From Alsobacter soli (GTDB lineage: Bacteria > Pseudomonadota > Alphaproteobacteria > Rhizobiales > Beijerinckiaceae): a stretch of 64,000 nt of DNA. The notes under the pieces are model-generated. The model was given only the letters and a program-made list of their open reading frames with translations. It was not told the origin of the DNA and did no database searches. The DNA lies in contig NZ_PVZS01000002.1 of NCBI RefSeq assembly GCF_003004785.1, positions 186,001 to 250,000 on the forward strand, written 5' to 3'. Of the stretch, positions 1-9,224 are shown piece by piece. The translations under genes were made by a program, and so were the position numbers. Numbering within the stretch: position 1 is the stretch's first letter; every line of letters starts with the position of its first letter.

Positions 1-2
1 CC

Positions 3-461
3 CGGGGGACGCACCACGAGGAGCCGCTCCGAGGAGAGCTGAACATCCTGGTCGCCGTCACGGGCACCGAGGTGTCACGCCGCGGCGCGGAAGTCGCTCT
101 TGCGTTGGCCCGTTCGCACCGTTGCCCGCTCACCGCGCTGTATGTGCCGGGCGCCCACAACAACCGCGCGCGACGACGCCGTTTCCGGGCGCTGCGCGGC
201 CAGAACGAAGCCATCCTGAAGGACATCGTCCAGCTCGGCGACCGGTTTGGCGTGCAAGTGCATACGGCCGTGCGCGTCAACATGAGCGCCGAGGAGGCGA
301 TCCTGCGCCAGGCGCGCCTGGGCGGGCACACGCTCGTGGTGCTCGGCGTGAGCAAGCGGCCTGGCGATGTGGTGAGCTTCGGGCACGTCGCGGGCGTGCT
401 GCTGGAGGAGATTGACCGTTCGCTCCTGCTCGTGGCGAGCGGAGCCCCGGCGACGCCGTGA
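3..461 (+). CDS. Universal stress protein domain, C-terminal part of a gene cut by the left edge
   Basis: The reading frame is open to the left edge, so the gene starts outside the window; an internal GTG at 72 is not needed as a start. The visible 152 residues form one UspA-like fold: a first beta strand (LNILVAVTGTE), a helix of SRRGAEVALALARSH, then a second strand LTALYV, and near the end the strand TLVVLGVSKRPGD followed by LLLVASG. This arrangement is typical of the cytoplasmic USP domain at the C-terminus of cation/proton antiporters, or of a stand-alone USP; which of the two cannot be decided here. The nucleotide-binding glycine motif of ATP-binding USPs is not clear. Confidence 0.7.
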   Translation, partial: RGTHHEEPLRGELNILVAVTGTEVSRRGAEVALALARSHRCPLTALYVPGAHNNRARRRRFRALRGQNEAILKDIVQLGDRFGVQVHTAVRVNMSAEEAILRQARLGGHTLVVLGVSKRPGDVVSFGHVAGVLLEEIDRSLLLVASGAPATP

Positions 462-480
462 AGGCCGGCAGCCAAGGAAA

Positions 481-514
481 AGGCCCTTGCAGACGATCAG
501 GTCTGCAAGGGCCT
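481..514. terminator. Bidirectional-type hairpin terminator between convergent genes
   Basis: A perfect 14-bp inverted repeat (aggcccttgcagac, 6-nt loop gatcag, then its complement) lies between the end of the USP gene and the convergent minus-strand gene at 608-931. On the minus strand the stem is followed by TTTTCC, the better match to an intrinsic terminator; on the plus strand there is no T run. Confidence 0.75.
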
Positions 515-607
515 CTGCGCATCTTGGAGGGGGCATTCCGATGATGCGACGATAAAACGCCGCATAGGCGCGCCGGTTCCGTCCTTTGACGAAAAAATTT
601 TCAGCGG

Positions 608-931
608 TCACTCACAGAGCGTGAGCACCCGGTCGGTGACCGTCAGGACTTTCCCGTCCTCGAAGTCGATCCCGTCGATCACGCACTCCTCCCGCCTCTG
701 GTTGATGAGCCGGATCTTGTGTTTGCCGTCCGAGACCCACCGCAACAGTCGATCCTCGCCGAACCGGATGGGGCGGCCTTCCAGTTGCCCGGGGCCCCAG
801 TCGCGACCATGGGAAACCTGGATTTCGGCGATCGGTTCGCGAGTCTTGTTGATCACGCGCAGCTGGCCGGCCTGAGCCGCCACGGGCGCGCCCAAGCTGA
901 CGGCGATTGCCAGGAGGACTGTTGTTCTCAC
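608..931 (-). CDS. Small exported hypothetical protein
   Basis: About 107 residues with an N-terminal signal peptide (VRTTVLLAIAVSLGAPVAAQA, predicted cut after AQA), so the product is likely periplasmic. The mature part is basic and hydrophilic, with two cysteines near the end (EECVID and TLCE) that could form a disulfide. I chose the GTG at 931 because AGGAAAG lies about 9 nt upstream and the signal peptide is then compact; an ATG at 970 would add 13 residues with a weaker ribosome site. I recognise no family. It converges on the USP gene and shares the hairpin at 481-514. Confidence 0.6.
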   Translation of the reverse strand: MRTTVLLAIAVSLGAPVAAQAGQLRVINKTREPIAEIQVSHGRDWGPGQLEGRPIRFGEDRLLRWVSDGKHKIRLINQRREECVIDGIDFEDGKVLTVTDRVLTLCE

Positions 932-1182
932 GTCTTGGTGCTTTCCTGGACCTTTGATGGCGATGCTCATGCTTGAAACGCCAAGAAAATGGCGGACCGG
1001 TGACGGCGCTTCTGCGACGGAATCGCTCACGCTGACGGGCCTTGCCTTACGAAAAAGCAATACAACCGTCAGCTGCAAGTCTTAAGGCAATACGGTCCAC
1101 GCCTGATTTTGTTGCAGTGGCCTCTTTTCATATAAATCAAATAGAGCTACGTTGATCAGACGGAGAATAAACGGAGCACACC

Positions 1183-1650
1183 GTGTCCGAGCACAGCACC
1201 GCAGTGATAGATCTGGTCGCGGACATCGTGTCCGCATACGTCGCCAACAACAAGCTGACCCGTGACGAACTCACGACGCTGATCGGTAGCGTGCATAACG
1301 CTCTGGCTTCGGTCTCCGGAGCGCCGGTTGAAGAGCCTGTGGAAGAGTTGCGTCCCGCCGTTCCGATCAAGAAGTCTGTCACGCCGGACTATATTGTCTG
1401 CCTGGAAGACGGAAAGACCTTCAAGTCGTTGAAGCGTCATCTGTCCACCAAATATGGAATGACGCCGGCCGAATATCGCGCGCGCTGGGGCCTGCCCTCA
1501 GACTACCCCATGGTCGCGCCGAACTACGCCGCCTCTCGCTCCCAGTTGGCGAAGAGCATGGGGCTGGGGCAGGCTCGTCGCAAGCCGGCGCCCGCTCCCC
1601 AGCCGGCGCCCGCCAAGCGCGGCCGCAAGCCGAAGGCGGCGGCGGAATAA
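1183..1650 (+). CDS. MucR/Ros family transcriptional regulator (copy 1)
   Basis: 155 residues, GTG start. Members of this family bind AT-rich DNA and act as global regulators and silencers of exopolysaccharide, motility and cell-cycle genes in alphaproteobacteria. The N-terminal part (LVADIVSAYVANN) is the oligomerisation helix region. The Ros zinc-finger domain follows, with CLEDGKTFKSLKRHLSTKYG, EYRARWGL and the MVAPNYAA signature. The first zinc pair is Cys-x2-Asp instead of Cys-x2-Cys, and the second His position is Tyr, so zinc binding may be altered or absent. The C-terminal tail is rich in Pro, Ala and Lys. An AT-rich stretch (1110-1150) lies upstream, fitting autoregulation. A paralogue is at 21510-21962. 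Confidence 0.93.
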   Translation: MSEHSTAVIDLVADIVSAYVANNKLTRDELTTLIGSVHNALASVSGAPVEEPVEELRPAVPIKKSVTPDYIVCLEDGKTFKSLKRHLSTKYGMTPAEYRARWGLPSDYPMVAPNYAASRSQLAKSMGLGQARRKPAPAPQPAPAKRGRKPKAAAE

Positions 1651-1752
1651 GGCTCGGCCCCGAGCTCAGCCTCGGGGATCGGCGCCAGGCCGGCCGGCTG
1701 GGAACAAGCGCCGTCGCTTCGCATTGGTCCAAGCCTTTGCTGGAGATCGACG

Positions 1753-1911
1753 ATGACTTCACTGTACCCCGCCGCGCTCGCCGCATTCGCCGGGCCCCTG
1801 GTGACGATGACGCTGGTGCTGATCGTGGCCCGGGCCTGGGATCGTACGGCGCCTCAGGCCATCCCAGTGCGCGTGAGCCGCCGCAGGCCTAATGGCGGCG
1901 CTCCGCGCTGA
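1753..1911 (+). CDS. Small single-pass membrane protein
   Basis: 52 residues. One hydrophobic segment spans about residues 7-27 (FAGPLVTMTLVLIVARAW), followed by a basic cytoplasmic-type tail (RVSRRRPNGG). ATG at 1753 has GGAG 7 nt upstream. No family recognised; it lies about 100 bp downstream of the MucR gene and could be cotranscribed. The ribosome site and hydrophobic pattern support it, but it is short and the call is tentative. Confidence 0.45.
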   Translation: MTSLYPAALAAFAGPLVTMTLVLIVARAWDRTAPQAIPVRVSRRRPNGGAPR

Positions 1912-1977
1912 TGCGCGTCCGCAGCCTCCATCCTGAACATGCGGCTGAGGGTTCGGCGGTGAGCCGCCGACCCGGAT

Positions 1978-2322
1978 TCATGGTCCTTTCGGCCTCGTCC
2001 ATTGCCAGGAGGTCTGGCGCGTCGGCTTCTCCGCCGGCGGCGGCCGGCGTATGAGGCCGTTCTGCTTGGTCTCTGCCGGTTTCGCAGGCGCTGTATTAGC
2101 CTTGTTCGGGAACCGGCCCATCGCTCCCCGGCGCGCCTCCGCTTCCTCCTTTTTCTCCACCAGACCGTAGGGGAAGAGCCGCGCGTGCTCGTGGGCGGCC
2201 CGGAGCGGGACCTCCGCGTGCGCCTGCTTGGCCGCGGTGATCTGCTTCTGCCGCTCGGCCGTCTCGTCGACGTGCCGTACGATCCGCTTCAGGAAGCGGC
2301 TTCTCCAGTCCCGTTCCAGCAT
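1978..2322 (-). CDS. Hypothetical basic, low-complexity protein
   Basis: 114 residues from an ATG at 2322 that has an excellent AGGAGG 7 nt upstream; this decides the start against a longer frame. The N-terminal half is predicted helical and charged (WRSRFLKRIVRHVDETAERQ), with a coiled-coil tendency. The C-terminal third is rich in Pro, Lys and Ala and probably disordered. No signal peptide or membrane segment and no recognised family. It is divergent from the DUF2177 gene at 2478. Confidence 0.55.
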   Translation of the reverse strand: MLERDWRSRFLKRIVRHVDETAERQKQITAAKQAHAEVPLRAAHEHARLFPYGLVEKKEEAEARRGAMGRFPNKANTAPAKPAETKQNGLIRRPPPAEKPTRQTSWQWTRPKGP

Positions 2323-2477
2323 GGCGCGCCCTCCTGGGGCCCTCTCGGTCGAGGATCCTCCGCAAACCTCAATGTCGCGTTGCAGTCCTGCGAAAAAAGC
2401 GAACCTTCCGCCGCAAGGTGATCCAGCAGGCGGGTTGGCCCGCACATGGGCCGGTGGGTTCGAACACGGGGGCGAGC

Positions 2478-2891
2478 ATGAAGCGCGCATTGGTGATGTA
2501 CGTTTGCGCCTTCCTGGTCATGATTCCGCTGGACCTGGTGTGGCTCGGCGTGGTGGCCCGCCGCTTCTATGTCGAGCAGATCGGCGGACTGCTGCTGGAA
2601 CGCCCGAACCTGCCGCCCGCGGTGGCGTTCTACGCCCTCTACGTTGTCGGGGTCGTGATCTTCGCCATGATGCCCGCCGCGCGCTCCGGGTCATGGATTG
2701 ACGCGGCGCTCTACGGCGCGCTGTTCGGCTTCTTCGCCTACGCCACCTACGACCTCACCAACCTAGCCACCCTGAAGGGCTACTCGGCGGCCATGGCCGC
2801 CGTGGATATCGCCTGGGGTGTGCTGGTGACGGCCGTTACGGCTTCGCTCGGCTATCTGCTGGCCAGGATCTTCGTGGATCTGCCGGGCTGA
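2478..2891 (+). CDS. DUF2177 family integral membrane protein
   Basis: 137 residues with four predicted membrane helices, at about residues 5-25 (VMYVCAFLVMIPLDLVWLGV), 47-64, 74-94 (AALYGALFGFFAYATYDLTN) and 108-128. The motifs DLVWLGV near the start and YATYDLTNLATLKG in the third helix region are characteristic of DUF2177 proteins, whose function is unknown. The ATG at 2478 follows GGGGGCGAG. It sits between an unrelated divergent gene and the convergent oxidoreductase operon, so context gives no clue. Confidence 0.85.
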   Translation: MKRALVMYVCAFLVMIPLDLVWLGVVARRFYVEQIGGLLLERPNLPPAVAFYALYVVGVVIFAMMPAARSGSWIDAALYGALFGFFAYATYDLTNLATLKGYSAAMAAVDIAWGVLVTAVTASLGYLLARIFVDLPG

Positions 2892-2894
2892 GGC

Positions 2895-3929
2895 TCAGTA
2901 CGCCGTCGCGCGGCCGTAGATCGCATCCAGCACGCGAGACACGTCCACCAGGCGCTCGGTCTGCGGGTCGAACCTCTCGCCGGCCGCGAGCCGGCGCGCC
3001 CAGTCCGCCGCGGCGCGGCCGCCCCACGCGTCAGGCGGCGAGGCGAGGCGCTCGCGTGATGTGCCGCGATACAGCTCGGCTTCGAAGTCATAGAAGGAGC
3101 CGTTCACGTTGCGCATCGCCGCGCCCGCGTCCCGCCCGTAGAACGCAGCGGAGATCATGGCGTCGCACCCGGCGTGGAGCCGCCACGAACAGGCCAGCTG
3201 CACGGCGGCGCCTGACGCCAGGGTCAGGGTGGCCAGCGCATAGTCCTCAACGGCGTCGGTTCGTCCCGCGAGTGGCTCCCCGCCGGCGAAGAGCGACGAT
3301 GACACGCGCTCGATCTCCGGGAATCCGAGGGTCCAGAGCGCCAGGTCCACAAGGTGCACGCCAAGGTCCATGACGCATCCGCCGCCCGACTGCAGCGGGT
3401 CATAGAACCATGGCTTGTCCGGCCCGTAGGCGTTGTGAAAGACCAGATCCACGGCATGCACGCCGCCGAGGGTTCCGGCCTGGACCGCCTCCCGGATCTT
3501 GGTCATGCCCTCCGTGAAGCGGTAGGACAGGTCGACCGCGAGCAGCCGGTCCGCAGTCCGCGCCGCTTCCACGACGGCCCGCGCTTCCGCGGCTGTGCGG
3601 CCCAGCGGCTTCTGGCAGAACACCGCGACGCCGCGCTCCAGCGCCCGAATGGCCTGTTCCGCATGAAGCGCGCTGGGGGTCGCGATCACGACCCCATCCA
3701 CGCCGGCGTCCAGGATCGCGTCCAGCGAATCGACTCGGGTCGCGCCAGGCGCCAGGCGGCATGCTTCGGCGGCCATGTCGTCCGACGCGTCGCAGACGGC
3801 GACAGCCTCGACCGCTCCGGTCGCCAGGATGGCCTCCATCCGGTTCCGCCCGATCCAGCCCACGCCCAGGAAGCCGACCCGCGGACGCGAAGACTGCGGC
3901 TGCTGCGCCGCGGCGGTGAAATCGCTCAT
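2895..3929 (-). CDS. Gfo/Idh/MocA family NAD(P)-dependent oxidoreductase
   Basis: 344 residues, the usual length. The N-terminal Rossmann domain has the dinucleotide motif GFLGVGWIG at 19-27, and a substrate domain follows. The usual EKP motif is QKP at 106-108, so the catalytic lysine is kept but the first position is changed. MDLGVHLVD at 187-195 carries the conserved Asp/His pair of the active site. These enzymes oxidise or reduce sugars, inositols and related polyols; the substrate here is not predictable. It is the second gene of an operon with a zinc-type dehydrogenase: the stop of that gene and this start overlap in TGATG. Confidence 0.9.
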   Translation of the reverse strand: MSDFTAAAQQPQSSRPRVGFLGVGWIGRNRMEAILATGAVEAVAVCDASDDMAAEACRLAPGATRVDSLDAILDAGVDGVVIATPSALHAEQAIRALERGVAVFCQKPLGRTAAEARAVVEAARTADRLLAVDLSYRFTEGMTKIREAVQAGTLGGVHAVDLVFHNAYGPDKPWFYDPLQSGGGCVMDLGVHLVDLALWTLGFPEIERVSSSLFAGGEPLAGRTDAVEDYALATLTLASGAAVQLACSWRLHAGCDAMISAAFYGRDAGAAMRNVNGSFYDFEAELYRGTSRERLASPPDAWGGRAAADWARRLAAGERFDPQTERLVDVSRVLDAIYGRATAY

Positions 3930-4894
3930 CAGAATGTCACCAGGGCCTTGAGGAACCCGTCCGGCCGGTCGCGCGTGGCGTCAAGCGCCTCGCCAAGCCG
4001 CTCCAGGGGGAAACGGTGGGTGTAGAGCGACGAAGGGTCGAGCCGGCCGGACGCCACCGCGTCCACGGCCTCCCGGATACCCTGCATGTAAACCTTCGGA
4101 TCGCGCTCGTGAGCATTGATCACATCGAGCCCGCGCCAGTTCCACAGCCACATGTTGACCTGCCGCGGCCCGTCCTGGTGGTAGCCGGCGACGATCATCC
4201 GGCCGCGTTCGCCCGTGAGTTCGCCCGCGAGGTCCAGCGGCCATTGCTTGCCCACCGCCTCGACCACGCGTTCGCAGAAGGCGCCGCCGGTCAGGTCCTT
4301 CACCTGCGCGATAATCCCGTTGTGGTCGTCCATGGCGATCGTCTCGGCGGCGCCCATGCGGCGCGCGAGATCGAGCGAGTAGCCCCGCCGGGAGATCCCG
4401 ATCACCCGCGCTCCGGCCTGCGACGCCAGGCGCGTCAGGATCGCCCCGAGGAACCCGACCCCCACGATGGCGACAGTCTGCCCCGCCTGGATGTCGCTTC
4501 GGCGGAAGATGTTGAAGGCGCATCCCAGCGGTTCGCCCGGGAAGGGCTGCCCTGCCAGGGCGGCGGGCAGCTTCACCACGTTCGTGGCCTCTGCCACGTC
4601 GTATTCCGCGTAGCTCTTGTAGGACAGCGCCGCGACCCGGTCGCCGACCGCGAGCCCGTCCACGCCATCTCCGAGGGCGTCGACCACGCCCCAGCCCTCA
4701 TGCCCGAGGTCGCCGGGGGCTGTCGGATACTGCATCCACGCCGGCCCGGCCCACGGCGTCAGGTTGGAGGCGCAGACGCCGCAGCCTTCCAGCCTGATCC
4801 GCACCTGCCCGGCGCCTGGCTCCGGGATCGGCGCCTCGATCACCCGCGCCCTGCCGGCGCCCTCCAGGATGGCGGCCCGCATGGTCCCGGCCAT
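3929..4894 (-). CDS. Medium-chain zinc-type alcohol dehydrogenase family oxidoreductase
   Basis: 321 residues, first gene of a two-gene operon. The GroES-like N-terminal domain has the catalytic zinc Cys in GCGVC (37-41) and GHE at 64-66. The Rossmann domain begins near GVGFLG (145-150). The four-cysteine structural zinc loop is absent, as in several sorbitol or bacteriochlorophyllide-type relatives. ATG at 4894 has GGAGG 6 nt upstream. Pairing with a Gfo/Idh/MocA enzyme suggests sequential redox steps on one sugar or polyol, for example oxidation followed by epimerisation; this is inference from gene order. Confidence 0.88.
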   Translation of the reverse strand: MAGTMRAAILEGAGRARVIEAPIPEPGAGQVRIRLEGCGVCASNLTPWAGPAWMQYPTAPGDLGHEGWGVVDALGDGVDGLAVGDRVAALSYKSYAEYDVAEATNVVKLPAALAGQPFPGEPLGCAFNIFRRSDIQAGQTVAIVGVGFLGAILTRLASQAGARVIGISRRGYSLDLARRMGAAETIAMDDHNGIIAQVKDLTGGAFCERVVEAVGKQWPLDLAGELTGERGRMIVAGYHQDGPRQVNMWLWNWRGLDVINAHERDPKVYMQGIREAVDAVASGRLDPSSLYTHRFPLERLGEALDATRDRPDGFLKALVTF

Positions 4895-5199
4895 TACCGT
4901 ACCTCCAGTGCGCGAGGGCAGGGGAGGGCGGCAGGGGCGTGGAAAGGCATGGAACGCTCGCGTTTCGAAAACACGAGCGCAAACGCCGCCGCGGCAGAAA
5001 AGGTTGCGCTTCAGCTAGGCGGAGGAGGTGTTCAATGGACGCTTGGCCACGCCGGGATCTGAGCCCAGCTAACCGCGTCATCCCCGGCGACCTGCGAAGC
5101 AGGTCGGGAAGGGGATTCAGGGGTTGGGGCCCCACGCCGCATCCAATCCGCGGCTTCGCCCCCCGGTCAAAGAACCCGGGATATGCCGGCGGAAGCTCG
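4895..5199. repeat. Gene-free region with a degraded cgtcatccccgg-type repeat
   Basis: No convincing gene. From about 5075 to 5150 it contains CGTCATCCCCGG, then a short inverted repeat (gacctgc-gaa-gcaggtc), then GGGGATTCAGGGG. The same opening and closing words recur at 24691-24799. This matches a dispersed palindromic intergenic repeat family. The part from 4895 to about 5075 holds the promoter region of the minus-strand dehydrogenase operon. Confidence 0.6.
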
Positions 5200-5976
5200 C
5201 TACTTGCTCGTCCCGCGCCACCCCGGCGTCCGAAACCGGCGCGCATAGTCCGCGTCATAAAGCGCGCTGTTGCGGAAGTCCTGGGATCCGAGCGACGGCC
5301 CGACAAGGATCAGGGCGGTGCGCTCCATGGGCGCCTTGGCGGCCTCCGCCTCGATGGTGGCGAGCGCGCCGCGCACGATGCGCTCGTCCGGCCACGACGC
5401 GCGGAACACGATCGCCACCGGACAGTCCGGCCCGTAATGCGGCGTGAGCTCTTCCACCACCTTGCCCAGCACGTGGATGGACAGGTGGATCGCCAACGTC
5501 GCGCCGGTCTGCGCGAAGGCCGTCAGCGTCTCTCGGGGCGGCATGGACGAAGCGCGGCCGGACGTGCGCGTCAGCACCAGTGATTGCGCCACTTCCGGCA
5601 GCGTCAGTTCGCGCCCCAAGGCCGCCGCCGCCGCCGCGAAGGACGGCACGCCGGGCGTAACGGTGTAGGGAATCCCGCGCTCCTGGAGCAGGCGGATCTG
5701 CTCTCCCATCGCGCTCCACACGGAGAGGTCCCCCGAATGGAGCCGCGCCACGTCCTTTCCGGCGGCGAACGCGCGCCCGTACTCCTCCGCGATGGTCTCC
5801 AGCGACATCGCCGCCGTGTCCACGATCCGCGCGCCCGGCGGGCAGTAGGCCAAGAGGTCCTTTGGCACGAGCGAGCCGGCGTAGAGGCAGACCGGGCAGC
5901 GGGCGATCAGGTCGCGTCCACGCACGGTGATGAGGTCGGCTGCGCCGGGCCCGGCGCCGATGAAGTGGACGGTCAT
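5200..5976 (-). CDS. cobM: Precorrin-4 C11-methyltransferase
   Basis: 258 residues. Transfers a methyl group from S-adenosylmethionine to C11 of precorrin-4 in the aerobic cobalamin pathway. The SAM-dependent tetrapyrrole methylase fold is clear: [14 protein letters not shown] at the N-terminus, [15 protein letters not shown] in the central loop and [17 protein letters not shown] start at ATG 5976 (MTVHFIGAG), which overlaps the cobE stop in ATGA. Last gene of cobL-cobE-cobM, so translational coupling is likely. Downstream is a repeat-containing gap. Confidence 0.95.
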   Translation of the reverse strand: MTVHFIGAGPGAADLITVRGRDLIARCPVCLYAGSLVPKDLLAYCPPGARIVDTAAMSLETIAEEYGRAFAAGKDVARLHSGDLSVWSAMGEQIRLLQERGIPYTVTPGVPSFAAAAAALGRELTLPEVAQSLVLTRTSGRASSMPPRETLTAFAQTGATLAIHLSIHVLGKVVEELTPHYGPDCPVAIVFRASWPDERIVRGALATIEAEAAKAPMERTALILVGPSLGSQDFRNSALYDADYARRFRTPGWRGTSK

Positions 5977-6383
5977 GAGGTCTGTTCCGAAGGTTCTGCA
6001 GGCCCCGCCACGGCGCAACTGGCCCCGTCCGCGCTGATGCGCGGCACAAGCAGGCGTGCGCCGGGCCCGGCGCCGGCCAAGGCCGCTGTCTCCGCCACGG
6101 AGGGCACGCCAAACAGTTCGACCACGCGCTCCGATCGGGTCTGGGCCGATGGAGCGACGGCCTCCAGAGCCGCGCGCGGCAGGTAGACGAGCGGCAGCGA
6201 GAGGGCCGCCGCCGCCGCTGCGATGCCCGGCTCCGATTGTTTTTCGATGGTGGTGAACACCGCCATCATGCCCGCGCCGGCCAAGGCCGGATCGGCCAGC
6301 GCGCGGCGGATCAGTGCCACGATGGACGCCGCCGGGCAGCCCTTCCGGCAGCCGATGCCGATGGCCGTCATGGGCGCGCTCAT
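5973..6383 (-). CDS. cobE: Cobalamin biosynthesis protein CobE (CbiG C-terminal-like)
   Basis: 136 residues, the size of CobE. The fold corresponds to the C-terminal domain of CbiG: an [10 protein letters not shown] start, then [14 protein letters not shown] and the end of the conserved [15 protein letters not shown] pattern. CobE is needed for corrin ring contraction steps in aerobic producers, but its exact reaction is not settled. Both ends overlap neighbours in ATGA (cobL upstream, cobM downstream), showing a tightly coupled operon. The start at 6383 was chosen over one 27 nt upstream because of this overlap. Confidence 0.92.
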   Translation of the reverse strand: MSAPMTAIGIGCRKGCPAASIVALIRRALADPALAGAGMMAVFTTIEKQSEPGIAAAAAALSLPLVYLPRAALEAVAPSAQTRSERVVELFGVPSVAETAALAGAGPGARLLVPRISADGASCAVAGPAEPSEQTS

Positions 6384-7600
6384 GCCGCGCCGCCTTTCGT
6401 TACGGCCCATTGCACGACCGGCATGGCCGGCCGGAACCCATGGAACGGTCCGACCCGGTCGGCTCGTGCGATCTGGATCGAGGTCAGGTCCCCGCCCAGG
6501 GCGGCGTAGCGGCGCATCAGTTCGGCCTGGGTCTCGAGCGTCACCGCGTTGACGACCAGACGCCCGCCATCGGCCAAGGCCGACCAGGCTGCGTCCAGGA
6601 CCGCCGGATCTGTCGCGCCGCCGCCGACGAAGACGGCGTCCGGCGCGGGCAGGCCCTCAAGCACGGCTGGGGCCTTGCCCTCCACGATCCGAAGCTCCGG
6701 GACCCCCAACGCCAGCGCGTTGCGGTGGATGCGCGCCGCCCGGTCGGGCCTCGTCTCCACGGCGATCGTCCGCAGCGAGGGATGCCGCAGCATCCATTCG
6801 ATCCCCACGGATCCCGACCCGGCGCCCACGTCCCACAGCAGTTGCCCTCGGCGCGGGGCCAGGGCTGAGAGCGTCATGGCCCGGATGTCGCGCTTCGTAA
6901 TCTGCCCATCGTTTTCGAACAGGGCGTCCGCGAGCCCTGCAGCCAGCGGCAGGACGAGTGCGCCCCGATCGGCCACGATCTCCAGCGCGACCACGTTCAG
7001 GGGATCGACCTCGGGCATGGCGAAATCGTCCGCGATGCTCGCGTTGATGCGTTCCCGGTCGCCCCCCATGGCTTCCAACACCACGAAGCGAGAACGCCCC
7101 ATGCCTCGCTCCGCCAGGAACGACGCCAGTCGACCCGGGGTGGATCCATCCCAGGACAGCGCCAGAATGCGCGCGCCCGGCTGCAGGTGCGGGGTGATCC
7201 GCTCGAACGCGCGGCCGTGGAGGGACAGGAGCGCGCAATCCTGCAGGGCCCAGCCGAGCCGGGCCGCCGCGAGGCTGAAGGCGGAGGGCGCCGGAAGGCA
7301 CTGCATCTCGTCCGCCGGCACATGGGGCGCGAGCGTCGCCCCCACGCCGTAGAAGAACGGGTCCCCGCTCGCCAGCACGCAGACGGGCCGCCCGCGCCAT
7401 TCCAGAATCCTGGTAATGGCGTCCGTGAGCGGGGAAGGCCACGTCATTCGCTTGCCTCCCCCAAGCCCGTCCACCAGCGCCAGATGCCGCGCCCCGCCTA
7501 CCACCAGTGCGGCGCGCTCCACGCAACGCCGCGCCGCGGGCGAGAGCCCGTCGACGCCGTCCTCGCCGATGCCGACGAGGGTGAGCCACGGCCCGGTCAT
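6380..7600 (-). CDS. cobL: Precorrin-6Y C5,15-methyltransferase (decarboxylating)
   Basis: 406 residues; both domains of a full CobL are present. The N-terminal half (CbiE-like) has [15 protein letters not shown] and [14 protein letters not shown] for C5 methylation. The C-terminal half (CbiT-like) starts at [15 protein letters not shown] and has the SAM site [14 protein letters not shown] and FVGGG; it methylates C15 and decarboxylates the acetate at C12. Start ATG at 7600 follows GAGGTGG. It is the first gene of cobL-cobE-cobM and diverges from cobK, with a repeat fragment (7612-7641) in the gap. Confidence 0.95.
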   Translation of the reverse strand: MTGPWLTLVGIGEDGVDGLSPAARRCVERAALVVGGARHLALVDGLGGGKRMTWPSPLTDAITRILEWRGRPVCVLASGDPFFYGVGATLAPHVPADEMQCLPAPSAFSLAAARLGWALQDCALLSLHGRAFERITPHLQPGARILALSWDGSTPGRLASFLAERGMGRSRFVVLEAMGGDRERINASIADDFAMPEVDPLNVVALEIVADRGALVLPLAAGLADALFENDGQITKRDIRAMTLSALAPRRGQLLWDVGAGSGSVGIEWMLRHPSLRTIAVETRPDRAARIHRNALALGVPELRIVEGKAPAVLEGLPAPDAVFVGGGATDPAVLDAAWSALADGGRLVVNAVTLETQAELMRRYAALGGDLTSIQIARADRVGPFHGFRPAMPVVQWAVTKGGAA

Positions 7601-7611
7601 GACGACCACCT

Positions 7612-7641
7612 CGTCATTGCGAGAGCAGCGAAGCAATCCAG
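7612..7641. repeat. Half-copy of the cattgcgag...gaagcaatccag repeat family
   Basis: CGTCATTGCGAGAGCAGCGAAGCAATCCAG (described in two parts: cgtcattgcgag, agcgaagcaatccag) matches the left arm of copies at 14666-14752, 23630-23732 and 47831-47918. The right arm is not recognisable. It lies between the divergent cobL and cobK genes. Confidence 0.7.
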
Positions 7642-7728
7642 ACGGGTGGGGGCGTTGAACCGCTTCTTCGGAAGCCGCGCGGCGAAGGCCATTGCAAGTG
7701 GCCTCGCCTTCCTGCCAAGAAACCCGCC

Positions 7729-8475
7729 ATGCGCGTACTCATCCTGGGTGGAACCACCGAAGCGACGGCGCTCGCCCGCCGGCTCGCGGGCCGGGCGGAT
7801 ATCGAAGCGGCCCTGTCCCTGGCGGGCCGAACCAGCGCGCCGGCCGAAAGCCCGCTTCCCACGCGGGTCGGCGGCTTCGGCGGCGTCGAGGGCCTCGCCG
7901 GCTACCTGCGATCCGAACGCATCGATGCCGTCGTGGACGCCACGCATCCATTCGCGGCCCAGATGTCGCGTCACGCCGTCGCGGCCTGCCGGGAGATGAC
8001 GACGCCCCTTCTGGTCTACACGCGGCCCGAATGGCGTCCCGGCCCAGGCGACCGCTGGACGACCGTCCCCGACATGCCCGCCGCCGTGGAGGCCCTCGGC
8101 GTCGCGCCCCGGACGGTGTTCCTGACCGTCGGCCGGCTGTCCTTTCCGGAGTTCTTCGCCGCGCCCCAGCACCGCTACGTGGCGCGCAGCATCGACGCCC
8201 CGGACGGCCTCGACCGGCTGCCCCGCTGCGAACTCGTCCTGGCCCGCGGCCCCTTCGACGTGGAGGCCGAGGCTGCGCTGATGCAAAGCCACGGCGTCGA
8301 CGTGCTGGTGACCAAAAACAGCGGCGGCGCCGCAACCGCGGCGAAGCTGGAAGCAGGCCGCCGGCTTGGCGTCGAGGTGGTCATGGTCGCCCGGCCAGCG
8401 CCGTCCGGCGCGCCGGTGGAGCACCATCTCGACGCCGTGCTGGCCTGGCTGGAGGCTCACCGCCCGGCTCCGTAA
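7729..8475 (+). CDS. cobK: Precorrin-6A reductase
   Basis: 248 residues. Reduces precorrin-6A to dihydro-precorrin-6A with NADPH. Family signatures are LILGGTTEATALARRL at the N-terminus, the DATHPFAAQMSRHA motif, FLTVGR, and the C-terminal LVTKNSGGAATAAKLEAGRRLGV. It is the only plus-strand gene between two minus-strand cob groups. Its 3' end overlaps the 3' end of convergent cobJ by 19 bp. Confidence 0.95.
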   Translation: MRVLILGGTTEATALARRLAGRADIEAALSLAGRTSAPAESPLPTRVGGFGGVEGLAGYLRSERIDAVVDATHPFAAQMSRHAVAACREMTTPLLVYTRPEWRPGPGDRWTTVPDMPAAVEALGVAPRTVFLTVGRLSFPEFFAAPQHRYVARSIDAPDGLDRLPRCELVLARGPFDVEAEAALMQSHGVDVLVTKNSGGAATAAKLEAGRRLGVEVVMVARPAPSGAPVEHHLDAVLAWLEAHRPAP

Positions 8476-9224
8476 GTGCGCGGCGTGTAGAGCCACGGGC
8501 GTTCGTCGCCCGGGCGCTCCAGGAACCGCGTTTCGCTGGAGCCGACCAGCACCAGAGTGCTCATGTCCGCGAGCCCCGGATCCGCCTCGGCGAGCGTCGT
8601 GAGCACGATCCGTTCGTCCGGCCGCCCGACTGCCCGGGCGAACGCGACCGGCGTGGACCCGTTCTTCAGCGAGCGCAGCAACCCGAACGCCTCATGGATC
8701 TGCCCCGGCCGCGCCTTGGAGGCCGGGTTGTAGAACGCGATCACGAAGTCCCCGTCCGCCGCCGCCCGCAGCCGCCGCTCGATCACGGTCCACGGTTTCA
8801 GGTTGTCGGACAGAGAAATGGCGCAGAAATCGTGCCCCAGCGGCGCCCCGAGCCGCGCTGCCGCCGCCTGCATGGCGCTGACGCCCGGCAGCACGCGGAT
8901 GTCGAGCTCCCGCCATCCCGTTGGGCCAGCTTCCATCGCCTCGAACACCGCGGCCGCCATGGCGAAGACGCCCGGGTCCCCGCCCGAAACGACCGCCACG
9001 CTCCGGCCAGCCTCGGCCAGCTCCAGCGCGCGCCGGGCGCGGTCCACTTCCACCCGATTGTCGCTCGCGTGCTTGGTGAGCCCCGCGCGCTCGGGGATGC
9101 GGTCGACATAGGGGCCATAGCCCACGACGTCGCTCGCCTCGGCCAACGCGGCGCTCGCCTCGGGCGTCATCCACTCGGCCGGACCGGGGCCAAGCCCCAC
9201 GATGAACAGCCGCCCGCCGCTCAC
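8457..9224 (-). CDS. cobJ: Precorrin-3B C17-methyltransferase
   Basis: 255 residues. Methylates C17 of precorrin-3B and drives ring contraction. Signatures: FIVGLGPGPAEWMTP, VVGYGPYVDRI, VSGGDPGVFAMAA, LPGVSAMQAAAARLGAPLGHDFCAISLSD and FYNPASKARPGQ. The GTG start at 9224 overlaps the cobI stop in GTGA. It is the last gene of the riboswitch-controlled operon, and it converges on cobK with a 19-bp overlap. Confidence 0.96.
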   Translation of the reverse strand: MSGGRLFIVGLGPGPAEWMTPEASAALAEASDVVGYGPYVDRIPERAGLTKHASDNRVEVDRARRALELAEAGRSVAVVSGGDPGVFAMAAAVFEAMEAGPTGWRELDIRVLPGVSAMQAAAARLGAPLGHDFCAISLSDNLKPWTVIERRLRAAADGDFVIAFYNPASKARPGQIHEAFGLLRSLKNGSTPVAFARAVGRPDERIVLTTLAEADPGLADMSTLVLVGSSETRFLERPGDERPWLYTPRTYGAGR